From Alphaproteobacteria bacterium (GTDB lineage Bacteria > Pseudomonadota > Alphaproteobacteria > Rhizobiales > JAJFHC01), in the NCBI GenBank assembly GCA_021775805.1, contig JAJFHD010000056.1:49169-113168 (forward strand): a DNA stretch of 64,000 bases, in the 5' to 3' direction. The notes beneath the pieces are model-generated. The model had not been told where the DNA came from, made no database searches, and was given only the letters and a program-made list of their open reading frames with translations. The stretch's first letter is position 1; each line of letters starts with the position of its first letter. Positions 19,958 through 29,055 of this stretch are shown here, piece after piece. Both the position numbers and the translations under genes were made by a program.

Positions 19958-20569
19958 TCAGTTGTCGGAGAAGGCCAGCCGGGCGCCCAACAGTCCAAAT
20001 GTGCCGGCAAATGTCCGCCGGAGCCAGACCATGACGGATGGCCGCGAGATGACGTAGTCCCGGGCGACCGATGCACAGGCGCCGTAACCGACAAAGACGA
20101 TGAATGTCAGGATCATGAAAGCAAACGCCATACCAAGCATTGCCACAGTCGGGTTTTGAGACGTGGCGGGCACAAACTGCGGCAGAAAGGCCAGAAAGAA
20201 CAGGGACAGTTTCGGATTGAGCACGTTGAGTAATATCCCACTGACGACAATCTGCCCGAAGGGTGTCTGTGATCTTCGTTCCGAGACCTCGAGAGGTCCC
20301 TTCTCGCGCAGGACGCTCCAGGCCATGTAAAACAGGTAGGCGACACCCAGAAACTTGACGACCTGGAATGCCACGGCACTGGCATGCAGAATCGCCGCCA
20401 GACCGACGATGCTGGCCAGCACATGGGGCACGATGCCAAGCGTGCAGCCAAATGCGGCAACGACGCTCGGTTTGAGGCCCTGCCCCAATCCTACGGCCAG
20501 TGTGTACAGTACGCCCGTGCCGGGCAACAGGATGATGACGATCGACGTCAGAAAGAATTCAATGCCCAT
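19958..20569 (-). CDS. LysE family translocator
   Basis: 203-aa multi-TM protein; 'LLPGTGVLYTLAVGLGQGLKPSVVAAFGCTLG'. Confidence 0.88.
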   Translation of the reverse strand: MGIEFFLTSIVIILLPGTGVLYTLAVGLGQGLKPSVVAAFGCTLGIVPHVLASIVGLAAILHASAVAFQVVKFLGVAYLFYMAWSVLREKGPLEVSERRSQTPFGQIVVSGILLNVLNPKLSLFFLAFLPQFVPATSQNPTVAMLGMAFAFMILTFIVFVGYGACASVARDYVISRPSVMVWLRRTFAGTFGLLGARLAFSDN

Positions 20570-20719
20570 GTGGCGCCTTTATCCTCCTTGGCTGCCAGCA
20601 GTGAATATAGCGATACACTTCTTCCCGCAAGGCAACGCCCGACGGCCGGTCTCTGCCGGCAGTTGCCGCTGTCAACCTGGGGGACGTTTGGCTTCTCAAC
20701 ACGCTCTTGGCCGTGGACA

Positions 20720-21676
20720 TTAGCCGTCACGGTCCAGGCTCGGGACAATGTTGTAGACCCGTTTGTAAGCCTTGGAAAAGGTCGACGTATTCGGGAAACC
20801 ATTGGCGACCGAAATTTCGGGAATGGCCATCGCAGTCCGTTTCAACATCTGCCGTGCCCGCTCCAGTTTCAAGCTCTCGTAGTAGGCACGAGGACCGACC
20901 CCGCAATTACCTTTGAATATTCTCTGCAACTGCCTGATTGATATGCCGAGCGTCCGGCACATCTCGGCCACGTCCAGGGGCTCCTCGATATGATCTTCCA
21001 TGAGCTCGACACATTTTAGAAAAACCGGGTTGGTGGCACTCAGCCTGGAACGCAGATCCAGCCGCTGGTGCACGGTATCGTCGCGCAAGTTGTGGTGGAT
21101 CGCGATGTCCGCGACATTGCGCGCAACCGTGTCGCCCGCCACGCTGCGGACAAGCCGGATCATCATGTCCAGCGGTGCCGTGCCGCCCGAACAGGTCAGC
21201 AGGTTGCCGTCCTCGACACAGACAGTAGATTGAAGATCCGCGTCGGGGAACAGTTCGCGAAAAACTTCGATGTATTCCCAGTGGATGGTGCAAGCTCTTC
21301 CCCGCAGCAGACCGAATTTCGCCAGAATAAAAGTGCCCGTGCAGATTGCGCCGAGCGGCGTGCCGTGACGGTCCAACCGCCGCAATTCCGCACCCAGACT
21401 GCCCGGCAGATCCAGCGCTTCAACTTCATCGCTGCTGCAGACTACAAGCCGGTCGGACTCCTGGACCCGGTTCAGTTTCTCCTCCACCTGCATCGATAAA
21501 CCGCCATTTGCGGATACTGTACCGCCATCGAGAGAAACGCGGCGAAAGTCGAACATCTCGCGCCCCAGCAGCTTGTTGGCAATCCGCAAGGGTTCCACGG
21601 CGGAGGCAAAAGAGATCATCGAGAAGTTCTCGATGAGCAGAAAATCGACGCGGTAAGTCTCTGAACTGATCTTCAT
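20720..21676 (-). CDS. GlxA family AraC-type transcriptional regulator
   Basis: DJ-1/PfpI-like N-terminus ('TGTFILAKFGLLRGRACTIHWEY') plus C-terminal AraC HTH. Confidence 0.92.
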   Translation of the reverse strand: MKISSETYRVDFLLIENFSMISFASAVEPLRIANKLLGREMFDFRRVSLDGGTVSANGGLSMQVEEKLNRVQESDRLVVCSSDEVEALDLPGSLGAELRRLDRHGTPLGAICTGTFILAKFGLLRGRACTIHWEYIEVFRELFPDADLQSTVCVEDGNLLTCSGGTAPLDMMIRLVRSVAGDTVARNVADIAIHHNLRDDTVHQRLDLRSRLSATNPVFLKCVELMEDHIEEPLDVAEMCRTLGISIRQLQRIFKGNCGVGPRAYYESLKLERARQMLKRTAMAIPEISVANGFPNTSTFSKAYKRVYNIVPSLDRDG

Positions 21677-21770
21677 GGCGCCCAACGTTCACGCGCGGCG
21701 GCCATATTGTCAAACCGGGAAATACCGGGGATGACAGGTAACAAGGATTGTTTGCGGTATTGAGCGGCCG

Positions 21771-21801
21771 GTGCAGACCGGACCAAGTCCCCGGTCTGCA
21801 C
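21771..21801. other. Intercistronic hairpin between creatinase and glxA-like regulator
   Basis: GTGCAGACCGG-N9-CCGGTCTGCAC perfect 11-bp stem. Confidence 0.5.
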
Positions 21802-21811
21802 GCGGCACCGC

Positions 21812-23032
21812 TCAAGCGGAGATGGTGTTTGCCTCAGGCCCGTAAGGAAAGCCTGTAATGTTGTCGGCACCGTTTTCATGAACAACCAGGATATCATGCT
21901 CACGGTAACCGCCGGCGCCGGCCTGGTCCGCCGGCACCCAGAGCATCGGCTCCATTGACACGACCATGCCCGGTTCAAGAACCGTATCGATGTCTTCACG
22001 CAGTTCCAGACCTGTCTCGCGGCCATAATAGTGCGACAGCACGCCGAAGGAGTGGCCATAACCGAACGAGCGGTACTGCAACAATCCCTCGTCGCGGAAG
22101 AATGCGTTGATCTCGGCACAAATCCGGGCGCACGAGATGCCGGGCTTGATCAGGGAAATGCCCAACTCGTGTGCCGCCACGTTGGCCTTCCAGATCCGCA
22201 GGCTATCCGGGTCGGGATCGCCCAGAAACAGCGTGCGTTCAAGGGCGGTGTAGTAACCTGAGATCATCGGAAACGTGTTGAGGCTGAGGATATCGCCGGC
22301 TTTCAGTTGCCGGGTCGTCACCGGATTGTGGGCACCGTCGGTGTTGAGTCCGGACTGAAACCAGACCCAGGAATCGCGCAGCTCGCTGCCGGGGAAAGAA
22401 TCTGCAATTTCCAGTTCCATGGCATCGCGGCCGGCCATGGCAACGTCGATTTCGCGTGTGCCGGTCCTGATCGCATCCCGGACGGCGGCGCCGCCGACAT
22501 CGGCGATACGGGCGCCTTGCGTGATGAGGGTAATTTCTTCAGCCGACTTGATCATGCGCGAGGCCATGGTATCTGAAGCGATATCGATCAACTCACGGTC
22601 GCCGAGCCTGTCGATCAGCGCATTCCGGGATGCCAGCGTCAGATGATCCTCTTCAACGCCGAGACGTTTTGCGGCGCCGACAAGCTGGTCGACGACACGC
22701 CAGTAATTGCCCCTCTGCCAGTCGGTGAAGATAATGTTGTCACCGGTCGACCGGCGCCACGGCTGCCCACCGTCGATATTCGCGGAAACGGTTGTGCAGG
22801 CATCGTGCGTGACGACACAGCCATAGGGCCGGCCGAAGCTGCAATAGAGAAAACCGGTGTAGTAGGCAATGTTGTGCATGGAGGTGAGCAGCACCGCGGA
22901 CACGTCGCGTGCTGCCATGATGGCGCGCAGCTTTGCCAGCCGGCGCGCGTATTCCGCGTCGGAGAACGGCAATTGCGCCTTCTCCCCATTGTGGCAGGTA
23001 AATGAGTCTGGTCGTTTCGGTTGATCCAACAT
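21812..23032 (-). CDS. Creatinase (creatine amidinohydrolase), M24 family
   Basis: Start MLDQPKRPDSFTCHNGEK. 'LYCSFGRPYG', 'SANIDGGQPWRR', 'GINTDGAHNPVTTR'-like and 'REDIDTVLEPGMVVSMEPM' motifs recalled from Pseudomonas creatinase. Confidence 0.88.
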   Translation of the reverse strand: MLDQPKRPDSFTCHNGEKAQLPFSDAEYARRLAKLRAIMAARDVSAVLLTSMHNIAYYTGFLYCSFGRPYGCVVTHDACTTVSANIDGGQPWRRSTGDNIIFTDWQRGNYWRVVDQLVGAAKRLGVEEDHLTLASRNALIDRLGDRELIDIASDTMASRMIKSAEEITLITQGARIADVGGAAVRDAIRTGTREIDVAMAGRDAMELEIADSFPGSELRDSWVWFQSGLNTDGAHNPVTTRQLKAGDILSLNTFPMISGYYTALERTLFLGDPDPDSLRIWKANVAAHELGISLIKPGISCARICAEINAFFRDEGLLQYRSFGYGHSFGVLSHYYGRETGLELREDIDTVLEPGMVVSMEPMLWVPADQAGAGGYREHDILVVHENGADNITGFPYGPEANTISA

Positions 23033-23262
23033 CTGTCTCTCCTGGGCCGGGTGAGACAATCGACACCCGGCGGAATATCCGGGCGTTCAGGACGATGGAT
23101 GCGCCGCTGGACTGCATCGTCAGAATGCGGTCACGGCACGCCACAAGCTCATGGGCGGCGACGCCATCGCCGCGAGCGGAAGTTCCTTAGACGATTTTGA
23201 TGGCACACGTCAACGCCGTCGTGGTCTCCCATTGGGTGTCGTGATGTGGTGAACCCTAACGT

Positions 23263-23994
23263 TCAGAATCTCAGATCCAGGACAAGCGGCACGTGATCGC
23301 TGAAACCGCTGCCGACCCATTGTTCGAAGGATCCCACTTCCAGCCGTTCGATATTACCGAGCCAGCCGACCGGCATGAAGATGTAATCTATGTGATAGGT
23401 CGGTCCGTCCCGCGTGCGGTCGCGCCAGTAGAGGGTCGGTTCGGTTTCTTCACCCGGTGCCTCGCCGCGCACCGCATGATAGGCGCTCGCCAGTCCGAGA
23501 GCATCGAGCATCTTCACCTTGGTCATGTGATTGATGCGCCAGCCGGGCCTGTCCCAGATGGCATTGTTGTTGAAATCACCGCCGATTATGGTGTCGCGTT
23601 CGGTCAGAAACCCCCGATACTTGGACAGCGCCCGGCGCAGCGGTCCGGACTGGTTCTTGCGGGTAACGCCGCCGCTTGCATTCTGGGCCCAGACAGCAAG
23701 CAGGTTGAAGCCGACCGGACCGGATACCGCAACCGGTGCAATATAGCGAAGAGTAGGGAAATGAGGTTCTGCAAGCGTCGCCGAATACCCGTTGAAGGCG
23801 AATATCCCCAATCCCTTGTTGGGGTTTTCGCCAACCCATACAGGATCGCTTTTCAACCAGTCGCCGGCGCCGCGCGCGTGGAGGCGGTCGGGCTCGGCGC
23901 ATTCACAGATGATGGCCAGATCCGGCTTGAGATCAAGCAGTGCCGCGGCCTTGCGGTCGAAGGCCATGTTGCAGTTCCAGACGACCAGCCTCAC
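23263..23994 (-). CDS. Endonuclease/exonuclease/phosphatase family protein
   Basis: 'LVVWNCNMAFDRK', 'IIGGDFNNNAIWD' and 'GFSDHVPLVLDL' motifs. Confidence 0.88.
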   Translation of the reverse strand: MRLVVWNCNMAFDRKAAALLDLKPDLAIICECAEPDRLHARGAGDWLKSDPVWVGENPNKGLGIFAFNGYSATLAEPHFPTLRYIAPVAVSGPVGFNLLAVWAQNASGGVTRKNQSGPLRRALSKYRGFLTERDTIIGGDFNNNAIWDRPGWRINHMTKVKMLDALGLASAYHAVRGEAPGEETEPTLYWRDRTRDGPTYHIDYIFMPVGWLGNIERLEVGSFEQWVGSGFSDHVPLVLDLRF

Positions 23995-24013
23995 AGGATT
24001 CGGTTTTTCATTG

Positions 24014-24688
24014 TCAGGTTCTGTTGGTCAAAAGCTTGAAGCCGGCAAACGCAAAGAAGACGCCCAGGGTTGCCTGAATGGTACGCCGGGCCCTGCCGTA
24101 CAGGCGCACCATCACCGGCGTCGAGAAGGCAACTGCGTAGAGGCAATGGAGCACGATCGACAGAAAGGCGGTGCCGCCGACGATGACGAAGCCGACCCAG
24201 AGCGGTGCGCCGTGCTGGAGGCCAAGCGAGATGATCGCGATCCAGGCCAATGCCGCCTTCGGATTGGTCATCTGAATAATGAACCCTCTGGTGAAATAGC
24301 CGGCCGGCGTACGCCGCCCCCCGGCCAGCGCAACAGCGTCGATGTCATGGGCGGACGCCGCCGACCGGAAGGCCTTGCAGGCGAGCCAGAGGAGATAACA
24401 GCCGCCGACAACCTTGATCACGGTCAAGGCCTGAGCGTAGGCGGCAAGCAGTGCGGAAAGGCCGGCGACCGTGAGCAACGCCCAGCACAGGGATCCCGTC
24501 GCCACCCCCAGCGCCAGCGCAACACCTGACCAGCGCCCGACCCCCATTGACGTTCCTATGACCGCCAGCACGTTCGGCCCAGGGCTCGAAATACTGAGAA
24601 AAAAGGCAGAATATGCGAGCAGAATACCAGGCAGGTATGGGGAGATGCTGTCCATCGCGCGGGCCTTTGTCTGGAGTTGCATGTTCAT
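24014..24688 (-). CDS. LysE family transporter
   Basis: 'SISSPGPNVLAVIGTSMGVGRWSGVALALGVATGSLCW'. Start at MNMQ (24688) or MDSIS (24655). Confidence 0.88.
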   Translation of the reverse strand: MNMQLQTKARAMDSISPYLPGILLAYSAFFLSISSPGPNVLAVIGTSMGVGRWSGVALALGVATGSLCWALLTVAGLSALLAAYAQALTVIKVVGGCYLLWLACKAFRSAASAHDIDAVALAGGRRTPAGYFTRGFIIQMTNPKAALAWIAIISLGLQHGAPLWVGFVIVGGTAFLSIVLHCLYAVAFSTPVMVRLYGRARRTIQATLGVFFAFAGFKLLTNRT

Positions 24689-24782
24689 GTAATGTTCCAC
24701 ACATTGGAACGGAGGGCAAGGCCGACGGATGATGCATCGACGTGGTCCCCGGTGCGTATGGGACGCTGTCGGTTGCGTATGG

Positions 24783-24968
24783 CGCGCTCCCGGGTCTGCA
24801 GAGCGGCACTGACGTGCCGCACTGCGCACGGGAAACGGGTTTTGTAATGGGTGCGCATCTCCGTTCCCTGGACTTGGTCCAGGGCCGCACCGATCTCAGG
24901 CGTATCGGTTTTCGGCGCTCCCGGGTCTGCGAGGCAGCATTGCATGTTGCATCGCGCACGGGAAACGG
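24783..24968. repeat. RIME-like intergenic repeat: two imperfect direct repeats flanking a palindrome
   Basis: CGCTCCCGGGTCTGC...GCGCACGGGAAACGG at about 24785-24837 and 24916-24968; CCCTGGAC-TTG-GTCCAGGG at 24866-24884 between them. Confidence 0.7.
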
Positions 24969-25039
24969 CGATGCGGGTATCTTGTGTTTCCGAACAGAGG
25001 CTGCAGGGATGGCGAAAATGTTGAATGCAACAGCGGCGA

Positions 25040-26632
25040 TCAGATCAGCGTAAAGCCCTCATAGCCGTCGGCGGCGACCTGTTCCGATCGGCGGATGTAT
25101 TCCGGGAGGCCGCCAAGGTAAGGCATGAAGACGCGGGGTTTGCCTGCCACGTTGGAACCCAGATACCAACTGTTGGTTGTCGTCTTGAGCGCAGCGTCGG
25201 AAATTTCACGGACATGGTCGACCCAGTCATCTTCGGCGTCGCGGTCGGCTTCGATCGATGCAAGGCCTCGGGCCTCCATATAGCCGATGCAGTCGCTGAT
25301 CCAGTCCACGTGCTGCTCCAGGGTGGGTAGCATGTTGGTCAGAACAGACGGGCTGCCCGGACCGGTGACGGTAAACAGATTCGGATAACCCGATACCGCA
25401 AGGCCCAGATAACTGCGCGGCCCGTCCGCCCACTTGTCACGCAGGCGCCGTCCGTCGCGACCGACGATATCGACGTTGAGGATGGCGCCGGTCATGGCAT
25501 CGAATCCGGTCGCTATCACGAGCGCGTCGATTTCATGGTCGCGGCCGCCGACACGGACCGCGTCGGCGGTGATCTCCTCGATGGGTGTCGACCGCACATC
25601 GACCAATGTCACCGTATCGCGATTGAAGGTCTCGAAATATCCGGAATCGACGCACAGCCGCTTGCCGCCGATGATGTTCGTCGGGCACAGCATTTCGGCG
25701 ACATCCGGATCCCTGACAATTTCGCGGATCTTGGCGCGCACGAAGTCTGCTGCTGTTTTGTTGGCCTCCTTGCTCAGCATCAGATCGCCGAAGGCGCCGT
25801 TGAAGGTCAAACCACCCTCCTGCCAGCGCCTCTCGTACTCAGCCCGCAACTCTTCGGGCGTGGCCTCCAGGGCTGACGCGGTGTTGTAGCGGGCATCGAT
25901 ACCGGGCAACGTCGTCTTCGCGCGGGCGCGCATCTCAGGGTAGTTGGCCTTGACCTTCTTCACCCGTTCGGCATCGATCGGCCCGTTATGGGCAGGGATC
26001 GAGTAATTGGCGGTGCGCTGAAACACGAACAAGTGCGCCGCTTCGCCGGCGATTACCGGGATCGACTGGATCGCGGACGAACCGGTGCCAATGACACCGA
26101 CCCGCAGACCGGTGAAGTCGACCCTGTCATGAGGCCAGCTACCGGTGTGGTAGACGGGGCCTGAAAATGTCTCCAGCCCCTTGAAGTTCGGCCGGTTGGG
26201 AACCGACAGACAGCCTGTCGCCATGATACAGAACCGGCCTTTGGTGTGCCCACCGTTCCTGTCTTCCAGGACCCAGAGCGCTTCGGCTTCGTCATATCGA
26301 GCCGATGTGACCTTCGTGTTGAAAACGATGTCGCGGCGAAGGTCGAACCGGTCGGCGACGTGTTCGGCATATTTCAGGATTTCGGACTGCGGCGCATAGC
26401 GCTCGGTCCATTCCCATTCCTGCTGCAGTTCGTCGGAAAACTGATAGGAGTACTGCATGCTCTCGATGTCGCAACGGGCGCCCGGATACCGGTTCCAGTA
26501 CCACGTGCCGCCGACGCCGCCGCCGGCTTCGAGGGCACAGGCTGAAAGGCCCATCTTGCGCAGACGGTGGAGCAGGTAGAGGCCGGCAAAACCGGCACCA
26601 ACCACTACGACATCGAACTTGTTTTCCGCCAT
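25040..26632 (-). CDS. Flavin-containing monooxygenase / Baeyer-Villiger-type monooxygenase
   Basis: Start MAENKFDVVVVGAGFAGLYLL (Rossmann GxGxxG); BVMO fingerprint FSGPVYHTGSWP; second GTGSSA motif. Confidence 0.9.
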   Translation of the reverse strand: MAENKFDVVVVGAGFAGLYLLHRLRKMGLSACALEAGGGVGGTWYWNRYPGARCDIESMQYSYQFSDELQQEWEWTERYAPQSEILKYAEHVADRFDLRRDIVFNTKVTSARYDEAEALWVLEDRNGGHTKGRFCIMATGCLSVPNRPNFKGLETFSGPVYHTGSWPHDRVDFTGLRVGVIGTGSSAIQSIPVIAGEAAHLFVFQRTANYSIPAHNGPIDAERVKKVKANYPEMRARAKTTLPGIDARYNTASALEATPEELRAEYERRWQEGGLTFNGAFGDLMLSKEANKTAADFVRAKIREIVRDPDVAEMLCPTNIIGGKRLCVDSGYFETFNRDTVTLVDVRSTPIEEITADAVRVGGRDHEIDALVIATGFDAMTGAILNVDIVGRDGRRLRDKWADGPRSYLGLAVSGYPNLFTVTGPGSPSVLTNMLPTLEQHVDWISDCIGYMEARGLASIEADRDAEDDWVDHVREISDAALKTTTNSWYLGSNVAGKPRVFMPYLGGLPEYIRRSEQVAADGYEGFTLI

Positions 26633-26786
26633 TTCACCCCAAAAGAATCCGCCAGATCTCATCATGGCATGCCGGTTGTTCTGCGTTGCCGCCGCGATCT
26701 TATGGCGAGGACTGTGCCGATTGCAAGCCGGACACCCGGGTTCGGTGATATAGTCAGCGGACGATCCTGAGACAGGGCCTTCCGCC

Positions 26787-27542
26787 ATGACGATAGCGCG
26801 CCACTGCCTGCGGGTGCAGAATGCAGCCGAGCTTGCAGACTTCTATACCGGGGTTCTGGGCATGAAGAACTTCGGCACGCCCGATGCGCCTTTGCTGGGC
26901 TTTGACGCCGCCCAGTGTCTGTTGGAACTGCGCCATGGCGCCGATGCACCTTTCGAGGCAAGGCGCGATCATTTTTACTGGAAGATCGGCATCACGTGCC
27001 GTGACCTCGACAAAGCAGTCGCTCATCTGAACGACCAAGGCTGCAACATTCCACCGGCCTACCAGTTCGGCGACATCGGCTACATGACGCACCTGCAGGA
27101 CCCTGAAGGGTTCCCGATCGAGTTGCTTCAACAGGGTTTCGAAGGCCGGGCCAAGCCGACACCGGCCGGTCATCCGGTGGGCGGTCAGGCAACCCTTGCC
27201 CATATCACCGTGCGGATCACCGACCTTGAAAAGGCTCGAACCCATTGTGAGAACCATCTCGGCATGCGCCTGATGTCTGTTCAACCGGTTCACGGCCGGG
27301 GCTTCTGCCTTTACTTCTATTGCTGGAGCGAAGAAGCCCTGCCCGACGAGAACCTTGAAGCGGTTGAAAACCGGGAGTGGTTGTGGTCACGCCCCTATGC
27401 GCTCTTGGAACTGCAGCACCTTGAAGCCGACGGTTCGGTTGTCACGATGCCGGATCCCGGCAAGGCCGGATTTGAAGCCATCGCCTACCGTTTCGGATCC
27501 GCACCGGATCTGCACTACGTGGCTCTCTTCGATGGCTTATAG
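26787..27542 (+). CDS. VOC (glyoxalase/dioxygenase) family protein, two-domain
   Basis: 'NAAELADFYTGVLGMKNFGTPDAPLLGFD' and second copy 'DLEKARTHCENHLGMRL'. Confidence 0.85.
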   Translation: MTIARHCLRVQNAAELADFYTGVLGMKNFGTPDAPLLGFDAAQCLLELRHGADAPFEARRDHFYWKIGITCRDLDKAVAHLNDQGCNIPPAYQFGDIGYMTHLQDPEGFPIELLQQGFEGRAKPTPAGHPVGGQATLAHITVRITDLEKARTHCENHLGMRLMSVQPVHGRGFCLYFYCWSEEALPDENLEAVENREWLWSRPYALLELQHLEADGSVVTMPDPGKAGFEAIAYRFGSAPDLHYVALFDGL

Positions 27543-27562
27543 TTGCCTCCTTGGGTCACGGT

Positions 27563-28192
27563 TCAGTACGACAGGCTGGCTGCCCGATGCAGGTAGGTAT
27601 CGTCGCTAAGCTGTTTCAGCATGAAGTCGGCAACATCGGCATGCGATATCTTGAGGGCCGACGGCCTGTCGCCGGCGGTGAATCCGTGCCTGTAAGACCC
27701 CGTGCGAGCGCCTTTCGAAAAATTGCCGGGCCGTGCCAACACCCAATCGAGATGCGAGCGCCTGACGTGACCTTCCTGGTCTTCATGATCGGCAAAAACA
27801 TGGCGCAGGATCAGCGGGAAGATCAGGTATTTGTAGTGAAACGGCAGTAACTCTCGGCTGTCGCCAGCGCCCAGACCCGACAGGCAGACGAGCCGCCTCA
27901 CCCCGGTTTCCTGCATCCCCTGAATAATGTTCATGGTTCCTCTGGCGCGCAGTTTTTCCCTGTTCCGCAGAGGCATGCCCAAGGCACAGAGCACGGCGTC
28001 CCGGCCGTTAATCGCGTCCTGAACCGCAACCGGGTTCAGCACGTCGCCCTGCACAACCTGCAGGTTGTCATGATTTTGCGCGATTTTCTCCCGGTTGCGT
28101 GTAAAGGCGGTCACCTCATGGCCGTCTTCGAGGGCCTGATCCGCCAGGTGACGGCCTACGGAGCCGGTCGATCCAAATATCGTCAGTTTCAT
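27563..28192 (-). CDS. NAD(P)H-binding atypical SDR
   Basis: Start MKLTIFGSTGSVGRHLADQALEDGHEVTAFTRN. Confidence 0.88.
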   Translation of the reverse strand: MKLTIFGSTGSVGRHLADQALEDGHEVTAFTRNREKIAQNHDNLQVVQGDVLNPVAVQDAINGRDAVLCALGMPLRNREKLRARGTMNIIQGMQETGVRRLVCLSGLGAGDSRELLPFHYKYLIFPLILRHVFADHEDQEGHVRRSHLDWVLARPGNFSKGARTGSYRHGFTAGDRPSALKISHADVADFMLKQLSDDTYLHRAASLSY

Positions 28193-28215
28193 TGTAGCGT
28201 CCTTTGCAAGGTTCC

Positions 28216-28271
28216 TTGACACCGTGTCAATTGACATAGTGTCAAGTATGAACTACTAGACACCATGTCAA
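28216..28271. promoter_or_regulatory. Three tandem TetR-type operator palindromes in the divergent promoter
   Basis: TTGACACCGTGTCAA (28216-28230, perfect), TTGACATAGTGTCAA (28231-28245), TAGACACCATGTCAA (28257-28271, overlaps the regulator ATG). Confidence 0.75.
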
Positions 28272-28864
28272 GTGGAAACCCTGAAACCCGGAAACGAATT
28301 CTGAAATCCGCACTGGAGCTGCTGGAATCAAGCCGGGGCCAGGACGTGCGCATGACCGACATCGCCAAGCAGGCAGGCATCACCCGTCAAGCGCTCTATC
28401 TGCATTTTGCAACCCGGGCGGAGCTGCTGATTGCGACGACCCACCATCTCGATCAGATCAAGGGCAGCGAGGAACGTCTAGTGGCAAGCCGTACTGCTGC
28501 CGACGGTGTTGAGCGCCTCGATGCATTCATTGAAGCGTGGGGGAGCTATATCCCGGAAATCTATGGAGTAGCCAAAGCGCTGCTCGCCATGAAAGACACC
28601 GACATGGCCGCCGCGGCCGCCTGGGACAAACGAATGCGCGACATGCGGGAGGGTTGTGCGGCAGCCATCGATGCGCTTGAAGCCAATGCACAGCTTTCGG
28701 CCGACTTCTCCGCGGACCAGGCGACCGACATGCTGTGGACGATGCTGTCCGTCCGCAACTGGGAACACCTGACCTTCGACTGCGGTTGGCCGCAGGACTG
28801 GTACATCAAAAACCTGAAGACCCTTGCGCGCGCGGCATTTGTAAAAAGAGAGTCGGTACACTGA
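28265..28864 (+). CDS. TetR/AcrR family transcriptional regulator
   Basis: N-terminal HTH 'ILKSALELLESSRGQDVRMTDIAKQAGITRQALYLHFATRAELL'. Confidence 0.92.
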   Translation: MSSGNPETRKRILKSALELLESSRGQDVRMTDIAKQAGITRQALYLHFATRAELLIATTHHLDQIKGSEERLVASRTAADGVERLDAFIEAWGSYIPEIYGVAKALLAMKDTDMAAAAAWDKRMRDMREGCAAAIDALEANAQLSADFSADQATDMLWTMLSVRNWEHLTFDCGWPQDWYIKNLKTLARAAFVKRESVH

Positions 28865-29055
28865 CGAACACGCCGCCGTTGCGCGTCACGCCGATGTCAT
28901 TGTCGCCATGACCACAGAGTCACCAAAAAAATCCGCCCCTGAGCCTCTCTCCCGCCCGATGGAAAACGCTATGCTTTGGGACGGGCCGGGACTAAACTCT
29001 CCCGTGAACCGTTGACCGTCACTCAGGCGGCAGTTCAATTGGGGAAGATGTAGCC

